From: Eutreptiella sp. 'Long Island Sound 2002'
Taxonomy: Eukaryota; Euglenozoa; Euglenophyceae; Eutreptiales; Eutreptiaceae
Direction of reading: 5' to 3'
NCBI GenBank assembly: GCA_964036045.1
Contig: OZ038380.1
Location: 169,170,535-169,234,534, forward strand
Length of the DNA stretch: 64,000 bases
Part shown: piece after piece, positions 51,501 through 61,931 of the stretch
Layout: every line of letters starts with the position of its first letter
Position numbering within the stretch: position 1 is the first letter of the stretch
The notes under the pieces: generated by a model
What the model saw: only the letters and a program-made list of their open reading frames with translations
Database searches by the model: none
Told to the model about the DNA's origin: nothing
Made by a program: the position numbers and the translations under genes

Positions 51501-54500
51501 CATTTTGGCCCCAGTTGACGTGCTCAGGGCCATTTAGGGCCGTTTGGAGCCGTTTGGGGCCATGCCTTCTTCTGAAGAAATCGCAGAGTGCCGCTGTGTG
51601 GGAGAGACACATCATCAGCGACGACAAACTTCAGAGGGGAGTCTGTGAACTGTTAAAACTGAATGCAGCTCCATGTGGGGGACAGCGAACCCGGCATGGG
51701 GGCTTTGACCCCCTTGGACCTTATGACTCAAATGGCTGAAATGGCCGGAACGCAGTGCCTCTCTGGGCCGATGTCTGCCTGCATCGGGCGATACGGCATG
51801 ATCTTGGGGGTGATCCCAGCGTGTGACTTGTGCCTTGTCCATACGGTCCAGCACATAAAACTGGGTCTAATATGACCACGTCCTGGAAAGCAAGCAGCGC
51901 TTGCGATGAGGTGCAGCCTGATTTGAGGGATTTGCTCCATGGCCTCGACCACAACCACGGGGGGGGGGGGGCGTCTCCTCAGTTCTGGTACGCGACCCAC
52001 CCCCCCCTTAGCAACCAGCCAGTCCCCTAGAGAAGCCCTCCTCGGCGGCTAGCCTCCCCCCCCCCCCTGGGGGCCTTTGGCCCACTTCTACCGGGGGGGG
52101 GGGGTCGCGTACAAAAGCGAGGAGACGCCCCCCCCCCCCCCCGTGACCACCACACTTTCAGCGGTGCTGCAAGGACCTCATGGGAGCACCACCATCGGGC
52201 CACCCGTTGTTCGAGGACCGCACTTTCCCATGGAGGCATCCGGTGGGGGAAAGGCACAACAAGTACACCACCCTCCCATCCGAGGGTTGGCGGCCGGTGC
52301 ATCCTCCAGGCAGGGCCCCTCGTGGGACACGAGCTGCGCATCGCCGCCGCAGCGGTGACCCTACGGATGTAGTGGACTGCTGATGTTCGCAAGGGTTCAC
52401 CCAACATATAACACAACACATCACACATCACATGAAGATGAAAGAAAGGGTTCCTGAGAAACTGGATATCATGGGGGGAGGGGTTTGGAAGCCCCCCTGC
52501 CCCCCTATCGAAAGTGTGGTCTGGTGGGGGCTTTTCAGCATGTTATCCAACTTCCTGAGAAACCCCCCTGAGAAGGCCTGCAAAGCGCGTTACAGATCAT
52601 GTTGAAGCACGTTTCCTCTTGTCAATCTCAATCACGTTCCAGTGAAACCCACTGACAACGCAGCGCGAAGACGTGCCCTGACCGGTCCCGCCGGGGTTTG
52701 CCGGCGGCCGTGATGCCAGTGCCCAAGGAAGCCCCCCCGCGCGCTGTGCGGACCCCCTGTGTGGGTCACAGGCAAATGGGGTTTCGCGAATCACTACCTC
52801 GGGGGGCGAACTTCCAGGAGGCCCCGCCACCACCCTCCCCGGACCCTGCCCCTGCGCCCTGGCCCTGCCGCTTACTGTCGGTATGCAAAGCCGCTTTGCG
52901 GGGAGGCCCGCTTGAAAACCCATCAGGATGCCGTCGCTTGCCCCCTTCTGGCAGGCCAACGAGATCGACATCCTGGTGTCCCGGATCAAGACGCTGGCGC
53001 AGAAGAAGGACACCACGTTCTCGCTGACCTTCAACTCGTACATGCGCCACACCGAGAAGCACCTCGAACACGCGCTGGACTGCGCGTCGCGGGCGGGCAT
53101 GGAGCTCTCCGAGCTGATCGCGCCCATGACCGCGCAGGTGGACCTGGCCTCCAACAACCTCTTCCGCGTGCACTTGGCCGAGCTGCTGCGCACGCTGGAC
53201 GAGCACTACGAGGCGCTGGCCGACCGCGCGAACGAGGAGCGCCGCAAGGGCGCGGAGGCCACGGAGGACGGGGAGGTCGCGTGCACCAAAGCGCACTCCT
53301 ACGCGCAGGCGGAGCTGTTGGAGCAGATGACGGACCTGTTGGACCGACAGTTCGAGGTGCGGGAGGGGTCGCCGGCGGATGGGCAGGCGCGGTTGAGGGG
53401 CAGGGGACCCCCGGCCCCGCAGCCGTCGCCTGGAACGTCATGCCCGAATGGCAAAATGGGGACCTCGGGCAAGCGGGACCAAGCGGGCGCACCATGCGCC
53501 GTGCGCGCGCTGTGCGAAAAGTAGGCTATGGACCCATTTCCCCCGATGACCAAGGTGACCACATATGACAAGGTGACTGCTGAGGTTCTTACTCAGTCCC
53601 AAACCGTCGGTTGCCCCGCTCATAACCGCAAGCCGCTGTCGGTTAGTCACCGGCCGCCGTCGATCGGCAGCTCGCCTCGAGACCAAGAGAACCGGAGGCA
53701 GCGGGGCATCTGTTCCTTTCGTTTGCTCTTGAGGACCCCCCCTGGCTCCGCGTGCGCTTGCCTTCAGCCCTCCCTCGGGCCCAGGGCTTTGCTTGAAGGG
53801 GAGGGGGGGCGTCGGGGCAGTTCCAGAGCGGTTGCAGCGCGGTCACGGGGGATGTGAAACGGTTTTGGGGGGGGGAGGGGGAGGCGGTTACTGGCGGTTG
53901 GAGGGGGGGGGCGGTTACTGGCGGTTGGAAATACGGTTGGGGCTGGCGTTGGGGTATGGGAATGCCTTTGGGGTATAGTCAGTGCCGGAATGTTGGGGGA
54001 GAGGAGTCCCTCCCCCCAATCCGTCTCCAAGCGATGCCCCGCCCCCCCCCCCCCCCCCTCCCCCGTGCCCTTGCCCTCAGGTGCTGGACGAGGAGAGCTC
54101 GTTCCAAGACAAGCAGACCGCCGCCGCCGAGTACAATCTCGCGGCCCTCGACCGCAGCCTCACCGTCTTCTTCGACCGCATGAAGGCGCGCGAGTCGGCG
54201 CTGCAGGCGGAGCTGGCGCGGCTGGACGCCGCCATGGCGCGCAAGAACGAGGCCGAGTCGCGGTGCCTCGCGGCCGAGGACGTGGAGGAGAAGTGGCGCG
54301 CGCGCTTCCTGCAGGAGAGCACGGACCGCGCGGCGACCATCTGGGCCGAGATCGCGCGCCTCGAGGCCGAGCTCCGCGCCCTCAGCGACCAGCAGGTCGA
54401 GCAGCTGCGCGCGCGCGCGCGCGCGTCGGCGCAGCTGCAGGAGCGGCAGGCGGTGGTGCGGGAGTACACGGACTTCTACACGAGCCGTCGGCAGGCGCTG

Positions 54501-57500
54501 CAGGACCAACTGGCGGCGGTGGACAACGGCCGTGCGGCGGCGCATCAGGTCTGCAGCGCTCCGCAGCCGGTGGGCGTTGGGTTTGAGGCCAGAACCCAGC
54601 GATAGCCCCCCGGGGGGGTATCTGTCATCAAAAGGGGGGGGGGGGGAGGCTTTGGATATTTGAGACAAGTGTGATCCCCCCGCCCCCGCACATCAGGCGC
54701 GGGAGGTACAGCAGTTCAACGGCAGGGCCGGCGGGAGGGGGTTCGGTGCTGAAGGCAACAGGTCATTCAGCCCCGACCGCGTGGGCCGGCAACCGTTTTG
54801 CAACCGCCGGGGGTTGCGCCTCGAACCGCTTTACCAACCGCGAGTAACCGCTTGGGCCGCCACCTTTGCAACCGCCGTCCAGCCCCACGCCCGTTCCAGC
54901 GCATCCCATGGCACGGGGTGACGTCTTCAGCCAATCCCGCACCAGTGAGTCCAGCGCCAAGTGTCCTTGCCTATCGCTGTGGTGCCGTGGGGGGGGGGGG
55001 GGAGTCCTCTGTGGGTGGGGGTTCGGTCTGAGCCCGACCCACAACCCCAACACAAGGGGACGTCCCTTTACACACCCCCATCCACTGCACCACCGCCAAC
55101 GAGTGTTGAGCCCTGTTCCAGCCCCCGGCCCGACACGAGCGACTGACCGGGACTGAGCGTCTCGATTCACATCGATCGCCGGACCCTGTTCCTGCCCCGG
55201 CCGCGGCTGAGTGAACCCGCAAACTACCCCCACCCCACCCAAGGGGGCGTACCCCCCCTGCGACGGAGGGGGGGGGGGGAGTTCGTCGCTGCGGAGCCGA
55301 AAGGCGCCGATGGTACCACTGACGAGGCCTTTCTTGTGCTGACGTGTGCCTGCCCCCTTTGACCAGCTCGCGACACGTCTCCGTAAAGGGGGTGAGGGTT
55401 TGGTCCGAGCCCCATCCACAACGGCAACAAAAAGGAACGTGCCACGGCACACCCCCCCATCCACGGCACCACCGCCAGAGGGATCACGGACGTGAACCTG
55501 TGCTACAGGCTGATCTAGGTCTGTCATGCCTGCATTCCTCGTTTGGTTGGTCCGTCATCGATGTCTTGGTGGTTACGCTGTGGCATTCCGCACGCCCGCG
55601 CTGTCTGGTACCGCACCACTCCCCCATCCCCCGCACACGCCACTTGCGTTCAACAACGTCCCAACCCTCAGCCACCAAACCCCCCCCCCCAAAACAAAAC
55701 GGCCCCCCTTACCCCCTTCCCCCACGCTTTCTCAGCCTTTATGGCAACCCCCCCCCCGCCCCCACCCCCCCCGGGAAGTATTGGAATGGCCGTACACCAC
55801 AGGAAGGGGGGCCACAGCACAGCCCCGGCACACCAACTACTGGGCTCCGCGAACGCGGAAACGACACCAGCAGGAGCACCGGCCGCAGCGGCCGACAGAA
55901 CGCAGCGACCCGACGCAACATGCGAAGGGAAGAACGGGTGACCGTCCAGGGCCCTGTAAAGGAGCAACAACCCGACGGAATGTCACACAGGGGGGGGGGG
56001 GGGTTTGGCACAAGGCCTTGGTGGTTGGCTCTGTTAGCCTGTGGCGGCGCCTATTGGCCTCTCGCCTTTGAACCTTCTGCTATGACAAGCAGGCCTCCGC
56101 ACTACTGCGGGCATCCGCACTGCCGCGGGCATCCCCCTGCCCCTGGGGGGGAATCCAGAATGCAACTTCAGCCCATGGCGTCCTCCCCTGACGGCCTGAT
56201 CAGTGCCCGGGATGCGGTCATCACGAAGACCCCAGGCCGGGAGGTGCTCACCACAACCTGAGGGGGCGGGGGGAGGGTAACCCCTTGGACCCCCTTCCTG
56301 CCTCCAGACCACAGTGACCATCATGGGAAAAACTAGAATTTACAACCGGGAAAATGTTGTCGCCCCCCCTCCTGGACCCCCCCCCCCCTCCAGACCAAAG
56401 GGACCATCGCGGGAAACAACGACATTTACAATCGGGAAAATCTGGTCTCGCCATTTTTTGTACACAAACTTTTGGATCCCCTCCCCCCCTCCCCCCCCCC
56501 CCTCCCCCCTCTTCTAATCCCTCCCCGGGGCCGGGTGGCTGCCAGGGGTGTGTGCCGCAGGGGGGCTGGTCGGGCAACGGGCGGTGTTGTGGCCGCCGCG
56601 GCGCGCCCCCCTCCCCCTCGGCGCAGATGCGTGAGGCGGCGCACACCATCATGAAGGGCTTCACGAACGCCTATCGGCAGAAGGGCAAGCTCGAGATGGA
56701 GGAGGGCTACAAGCGCGTCAGCCAGCAGCAGTTTGCGGAGTTCCGGCGCCTGCACCTGCTGCTGGGGGAGCTGCAGTTCCGCAACGAGAAGCAGGCGGAC
56801 ATCCTCCGCCGCGGCACCGAGGTACGCCACGCCGCCTTGTTTTGGAAGGAATGCATGCGTGAGCGAGGGGGGGGGGGTCTGGGGGGGGGTATTAGACCGG
56901 CCGTACACCGCAAGGGGGAGAGGGGGGTACCCCCCCCCCATGGAACCCCCTCCCCCCCTCCTCCCCTTCCAATCTTTGAGGCTGACAGCCAAAAATTTTG
57001 CCTCGACGCCTTCGGCGCCCAGCGGATTGAAGCTTTTCGGCCTGCCTTCGGTGGGGACCATCGAGGGATCCAAGGAGGAGGGGGGTCCCAGCCACCCCCC
57101 CTCCCCTTCAGACCCCCTCCTCCCCCCATCCTTCTAATACATCCGTTTTGGAAGGGGGGGGGGCTGACAAAGGGGCCGCTTCTTTCAATTTGCTTTTCCC
57201 TCCGCCAAATTTTGGGTCAGGGTTTTCTTTGGCGGGTGGGTCTCAGAGGCAAAAGACCCCCCTCCCTCCGATAAACAAAGCCACCGCGCGGTGCTGCCGG
57301 GCGGAGCGGGAGGCCCGGGACGACGTTGCGGATCTCCGTCCTCGGTTTGCATCTCAGGCCTGCGGCGAGGCGGGGTGCTCGTTCAAGGCGGAGGCAGTCG
57401 CGGTGCACATCCGGTTGCGGCACGAAGCATTGCGCGGAAGCCTCCCTTGCGCTGTGCGGATGGGGGTGGCGCCCGTGGGGGGGCCTCAATACGCCAACTG

Positions 57501-60500
57501 GGCGCCGCTGACGCACAAACGGCACATCCCGCCACGTCCAGCACAGCCCCGGCACACCAACGATGGGGCTCCGCGAACGCGGGAACGACACCAGCAAGAG
57601 CACCGGCCGCAGCGGCCGACAGAACGCAGCGACCCAACGCAACATGCGAAGGGAAGAACGTGTGAGTGTCCAGGGCCCCGTAAAGGAGCAACAACCGGAC
57701 GGAATGTCACACGGGGGGGGGGGACTGTCTTGAGTGCGCGGGGGTTGTTCGCCGATGTTTTTTGGCGTTCGGGGAGCGGTGTTCGTCCAGCCCACGGGGG
57801 GTGTCTGCTCTGGATTGGGGTCGGTGCTCCGTCTGCGCGCCACCCCCCGGCCGTCCTGTGCGCCGTCGCGTTGGCCGTTTGAGGCCCGTGGCCCCGAAGA
57901 GGAGTTCCTTCTGCGGTCTTGCGGTGCTCGTCGCGTGTGCACGCGCGCGCGTTCACTGCGATCCTGACCTGACATGCGGAGGTCTGTGTGTGCGTAGGCG
58001 GGGGCACTCAACAACGCTCTTCAATGTGCAGCTTCGGCGGGCGAGTCAGGCACGGGCGCCTCCGAGGGTTCTCCGGGTCTGAGGCGGGAGGGATCGGACT
58101 GCAGCACGCCTCTGCATGCCGGCCATTTGTCGCACTCGATCCCCCTTCACCGGACCGAAAGACGTCTCGGGCTGCCCTGCAGCTCCCGAGGAGCTCTCTC
58201 CAACCGCTTTTCTTGTGCTGTTGCTCTTGGTTTTGCGGTCCGCAGTGCGTGCGCGCGCGCGCGCGCGTCACACGTACCGATCGCCGTGCTCTGCGCAGAC
58301 CGCCGCCATCCATCTGGAAATCGCCACCGACACTCTGGACCCGCTCGGCAAGAAGCACGCGGACGACGCCAAGGCCATGCAGCCGCTGCTCGTCACGCTG
58401 GAGAGCGAGCGGCAGGTGCTGCGGCAGCAGCAGATGAAGGCGGTGCAGCGCATCGCCCGGTCGGAGAAGCTCCTGATGCACTACGGGCTGCTGCCGACCA
58501 TCCGGCCGCAGCAGGAGCTGGCGGACCTCATGATCACCAAGGTCCATCCCCCCCCCCCCCCAGGGGGTGCCATAAGGACGCTCACCCTTTTTTTTTTCCT
58601 ACTATGGCATCCACTCTCTGATGTTTGGTGGCGACCCACCAACCGCCATCGGTTACCCACCAACCGCCATCGGTTGCCCACCAACCGCCATCGGTTACAC
58701 ACCAACCGCCATCGGTTACCCACCGGCCGCCATCGGTTACACACCAACCGCCATCGGTTACACACCAACCGCCATCGGTTACCCACCAACCGCCATCGGT
58801 TACCCACCGGCCCCCATCGGTTACACACCAACCGCCATCGGTTACCCACCAACCGCCATCGGTTACCCACCGGCCGCCATCGGTTACACACCAACCGCCA
58901 TCGGTTACACACCAACCGCCATCGGTTACCCACCAACCGCCATCGTAGGGCGTATTGGACACTCCCAGTTTTGTTTTATTATTACGGCACCCCTTGCCCC
59001 CCCCTCCCCTCCCCACGCCGCCCCTCGTGAGAGGCCGTGTTTCACCGCGACGGACCGATCCCGTTGCGCACGGAAACGCAGAGGGAACGGGAGCGCGCCC
59101 GGGCAGAGTTTGAACGGTCGCCGTCCCGCCTCCAAACCGTTCGGGGGCATGCGTCTGCGTGGGATTTTCTGACCGGGCACAACGGGATATTCGGGCGCTT
59201 ATTGTAGGGCCCAAGAGAGCAAGAGCCTACCGTTGTCGTTAGTCTCCCTCGCCACCCCCTCTTCCAATGGTTCATGACTGAGTTGTGCTTCTGCGGTCGT
59301 GAAGAGAGCACCCCCACGCCCGGTGGGACGGGGGTAAGGCTTTGGGGTCGAGGGCCGGAAGATCAAATTTGGATGCCGCGCGCGCGCCGGGCAACCGTTC
59401 CCTCTCGGAGGCAGCGGGAAGGTCTGGCGTGGGGGGCGTTCCGTGCCGCGCCCGAGCGAGCCCCCCTCCCCCTCCCCAACCCGCCTCCAGACCCCCAACT
59501 TCTGCCAAAGGGGCGTGGCAGTTTTTTTTCAGTGGGACGAGGTCTTCTTCCACCGCCCGTCGGGTGCCTTCGCGGGTTCATTTGTGCGTCTGCCGGAATG
59601 GGTCGTTACCGACGCACTTGTGTGTGCGACATGCCCAGCGGGTGTCCACCGGGACTTCACAACCGCCTAACCCCCCCTCCCCCCCAATCCCCCCTTCCAG
59701 ACTACCCCCTCACGGCGTGAGCATTGGGCTCCAGACCCAGACTGAAGCACCTCCTGCGAGGTTTGGGGGGCGCCACATCCAGCACAGCCCCGGCACACCA
59801 ACCACTGGGCTCCGCTGACGCGCAAACGGCACATCCCGCCACATCCAGCACAGCCCCAACACACCAACCACTGGGCTCCGCTAACACGCAAACGGCACAT
59901 CCCGCCGCATCCCGCACAGCCCGGGCACACCAACCACTGGGCTCCGCGAACGCGGAAACGACACCAGCAAGAGCACCGGCCGCAGCGGCCGACAGAACGC
60001 AGCGACCCAACGCAACATGCGAAGGGAAGAACGGGGGACTGTCCAGGGCCCCGTAAAGGAGCAACAACCAGACGGAATGTCGCACGGGGGGGGGGGGGGG
60101 GGGGCAACGAGGAGAGGGGTGGTCGGTGACCGGCATGTGGCTGTTTCACTCGATTGAGAGCGGGCCATGTGCCGGTCCCTCGAAAGCGGGGGTCCACCCG
60201 CGCGCTGTGTTCGGATTTGCCCCGCTCGAGAACGCGCTCATGTCACCTCCGGGACGGGGGATGAAGAGGCGCTTTCTTGGCTCCAAATCGGAAAACCGAA
60301 AGATTCGCGATTTTCGACCCAAGAAAAGGGAGGTTGTTTTTTTTTACTCCCCCCGTCCCTCACCTACGCCCCGAAAAACGTGGGTTTCGGATGAGGCGGG
60401 GGGTCTGGGGATGGGTCCCGACCAAAATATCATTGGGGGATACGTTTATCGGACAAAATAAGGATTTGACAAGGGGTTGAGCCACCCAATGTACCCCCTT

Positions 60501-61931
60501 GGGGCATTGCACGCGAATGGGCCCAAAGAGGGGGATGTGTGGTGGTGGTTCCATATACACGGGCCCGCAGGGTTTCTGATCTAACAGCCGCTGCGAGGTG
60601 ATTGCCATCCAGGCCATTTTATGGCCCCGTGGCTACATAATCCCTGGCCGTCTGGGGGGTCCCCAACGCTTCAGAGCGGGGGACAAAATCAGAGGTGGCT
60701 GATTCCACGCCACTGTTCTGAGTTGTCACATGTCTTCAGTGACGGGAGCCCGTTTACCCCCCCCCCCCCCATTTGCTCTCTTGCTCGGCCTCAACCTCAG
60801 GAACCACCAACCACCCGCAGTGTGGAGTGTTGAGGGGTCCAAAACGGGTGAGTGCGCGCACAGCGCCCGCGACGCCCGCTGTGCAGAGGCACCGGACCAA
60901 AGCGCACGGTGCCGTGGTCAAACCCGCACGTTATCGCAGCTCTGCTCCAAACGCCGCCCCAAAGAGTGTTCCCGGAGACGTGTCTGGAGACGTGGGGGGG
61001 GGGGGGTGCCGGCACTGTGTGCCCAGCGGTCAGTGGGCGGGTGCCTCCTCAGCAGAGGGCCCCTCTCCAATCACCCCCCAAACACTTGCACTGCGCACGC
61101 GCTCTGCGCAGCCCCCCCCCCCCTGTGGCCCAGTGTCTGGACCCGGGCTACAGTAGAGTGCGAGTTGGGCATAGACAGGGCGGCGGTCTGCTGATGCTCA
61201 AAGGCAGCGGGAAGTTCTGGTGTGGGGGGCGTTCCGTGCCGCGCCCGAGCGAGCCCCCCTCCCCCTCCCCAACCCGCCTCCAGACCCCCAACTTCTGCCA
61301 AAGGGGCGTGGCAGTTTTTTTTTTCAGTGGGACGAGGTCTTCCACCGCCCGTCGGGTGCCTTCGCGGGTTCAGTTATGCGTCTGCCGGAACGGGGGACGG
61401 GTCGTTACCGACGCACTTGTGTGTGTGTGCGAGTGTCTATCTTTCTGAGTGTCTATTTTTTTTCGAAAGGCGCCTAGCCTCCATGGCTTTCTTTTGATAT
61501 TGGCCTGACGAGCTGTTTTGACGATCAGTGCTCTGCCCTCGTTGTGCGCTTGATCTCCTCACGCCGTGTGTGCGTGCGACATCCCCAGTGCTCTCTCCCG
61601 CACCGGCACGCGTTCCTCTCAGGGGGAGAAGCTGCTGCTCTACCACGAGCTCAAGGCCACCCACAGCGTCCCGTCGCCCATCCGGTGCCAGACCCCCGAT
61701 ACCCCCAAGGCCCGGCGGCGCCTGACGCAGCTCGCGAACTCCTACCCGTCGCCCTTCAGCTCCACGTCCTGCGGGCTGACCATGTCCCCCTCGTCGGCCC
61801 CGTCCACGCCGTCCCCGATGAAGCTCGACCCGCTGCCGCTGGACGCCAGTTACGTGCGGCGCGGCAGCAGCGGGAGCGTCAGCCCCGGCTCCTTCCTCCA
61901 CCCGATGCCGCAGCCACTCCCCTCCGTTTAG
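48327..61931 (+). CDS. Unrecognised coiled-coil protein (6 exons, about 616 codons)
   Basis: Exons: 48327-48560, 52955-53356, 54081-54548, 56627-56821, 58299-58541, 61623-61931. Every junction is GT...AG and every intron is phase 0. The first exon gives an alpha-helical N-terminal segment of about 78 residues. Exons 2 to 5 are almost entirely Glu/Arg/Ala/Leu/Gln-rich helix with heptad character, for example LDRSLTVFFDRMKAR and QQQFAEFRRLHLLLGELQF, so a long coiled coil is likely. Exon 6 ends in a Ser/Pro-rich tail with several Ser-Pro and Thr-Pro sites (TPDTPK, SAPSTPSPM), a likely phosphorylated, disordered end. No signal peptide or membrane segment is seen. A cytoskeletal or basal-body role is a guess from architecture only. 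The start is uncertain because the frame is open upstream of the first Met and an acceptor-like CACATCAG lies at 48308. Confidence 0.78.
49030..52600. other. Intron 1 of the coiled-coil gene; repeats only
   Basis: This stretch holds C and G tracts, repeat R7 (49765-49960), the TGGCCAAAA palindrome (51150-51560), and an inverted pair around a palindromic block near 51955-52130 (TCGCTTTTGTACGCGACC facing GGTACGCGACCC). No exon with matching phase was found. Confidence 0.5.
51150..51560. repeat. Degenerate TGGCCAAAA repeat forming a long imperfect palindrome
   Basis: Left part: runs of AATGGCCAAA / AATGGTCAAA. Right part: TTTGGGCCATTTTGGCCATT and TTTTGACCATT. They are inverted about a centre near 51285. 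Beyond 51345 the right arm drifts into GGGGCCATTT units. The structure may be a folded-back minisatellite. Confidence 0.65.
52955..53356 (+). CDS. Coiled-coil gene exon 2
   Basis: The acceptor is CCCTTCTGGCAG. The first residues are ANEIDILVSRIKTLAQKKD. The preferred donor is TTCGAG|GTGCGG at 53357 because the helix-like coding (AELLEQMTDLLDRQFE) runs up to it. An earlier donor, GGGGAG|GTCGCG at 53276, is also in phase 0 and could be used. Third positions are strongly G or C. Confidence 0.82.
53483..53530 (+). mobile_element. Solo left end of an element A relative, in intron 2 of the coiled-coil gene
   Basis: GGGCGCACCATGCGCC followed by GTGCGCGCGCTGTGCGAAAA and GTAGGCTAT matches the left end of element A base for base over most of its length, including AAAAGTAGGC inside the box. 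No matching right end is seen downstream. Confidence 0.5.
54081..54548 (+). CDS. Coiled-coil gene exon 3
   Basis: 156 codons between CTTGCCCTCAG and CATCAG|GTCTGC, phase 0 at both ends, read as continuous helix (VLDEESSFQDKQTAAAEY at the start). A run of alternating C and G at 54408-54425 gives the repeat Arg-Ala-Arg-Ala-Arg-Ala, a microsatellite inside an exon and a likely site of length variation in multiples of six. Confidence 0.85.
56008..56262 (-). repeat. Dispersed repeat R1, minus-strand copy in the coiled-coil gene
   Basis: Reverse complement of 23275-23500 with few differences, abutting the G tract that ends the 62-bp unit family copy at 55815-56003. Confidence 0.75.
56627..56821 (+). 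CDS. Coiled-coil gene exon 4
   Basis: 65 codons, phase 0, acceptor CCCTCGGCGCAG and donor ACCGAG|GTACGC. It contains GFTNAYRQKGKLEMEEGYKR and ends with a Glu/Gln/Arg-rich helix. It is sharply set off from the homopolymer-rich DNA on both sides. Confidence 0.85.
58299..58541 (+). CDS. Coiled-coil gene exon 5
   Basis: 81 codons, phase 0, acceptor GCTCTGCGCAG and donor ACCAAG|GTCCAT. The helix includes LESERQVLRQQQMKAVQRIA and closes with LLMHYGLLPTIRP. The intron after it opens with a C run and then a 20-bp minisatellite. Confidence 0.85.
58637..58947 (+). repeat. 20-bp minisatellite with palindromic core, about 15 units
   Basis: Unit CACCAACCGCCATCGGTTAC, in intron 5 of the coiled-coil gene. 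Each unit holds AACCG-CCAT-CGGTT, an inverted repeat. Variants CACCGGCC keep the pairing CGG arm. Confidence 0.9.
59385..59630 (+). repeat. Segmental duplicate of 61200-61430
   Basis: About 230 bases (AGGCAGCGGGAAG to CGACGCACTTGTGTGTG) are repeated 1.8 kb downstream with few changes, both copies in intron 5 of the coiled-coil gene. The high identity indicates a recent duplication or an active repeat. Confidence 0.8.
59768..60105 (+). repeat. 62-bp unit repeat family, longest copy
   Basis: Three tandem units built on CACACCAACCACTGGGCTCC and ACGCGCAAACGGCACATCCC, then a fixed 3' part (GAGCACCGGCCGCAGCGGCC, GGAATGTCGCAC) ending in a G tract. Other copies: 36548-36800 (two units), 55815-56003 (one) and 57485-57722 (two). 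The fixed 3' part and the G tract are constant while unit number varies. Confidence 0.75.
61200..61430 (+). repeat. Segmental duplicate of 59385-59630
   Basis: Second copy, ending about 190 bases before exon 6. It differs by a 3-base indel after GAGGTCTTC and by an insertion (GGGGGACG) near its end. Confidence 0.8.
61623..61931 (+). CDS. Coiled-coil gene exon 6 (C-terminus and stop)
   Basis: The acceptor is GCGTTCCTCTCAG. 102 codons then TAG at 61929. It begins GEKLLLYHELKATH and soon becomes Ser/Pro/Thr-rich and low in predicted order, with minimal Ser/Thr-Pro kinase sites and a dibasic-rich ARRRL patch. The composition differs strongly from the helical exons. Confidence 0.8.
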   Translation, partial: GEKLLLYHELKATHSVPSPIRCQTPDTPKARRRLTQLANSYPSPFSSTSCGLTMSPSSAPSTPSPMKLDPLPLDASYVRRGSSGSVSPGSFLHPMPQPLPSV

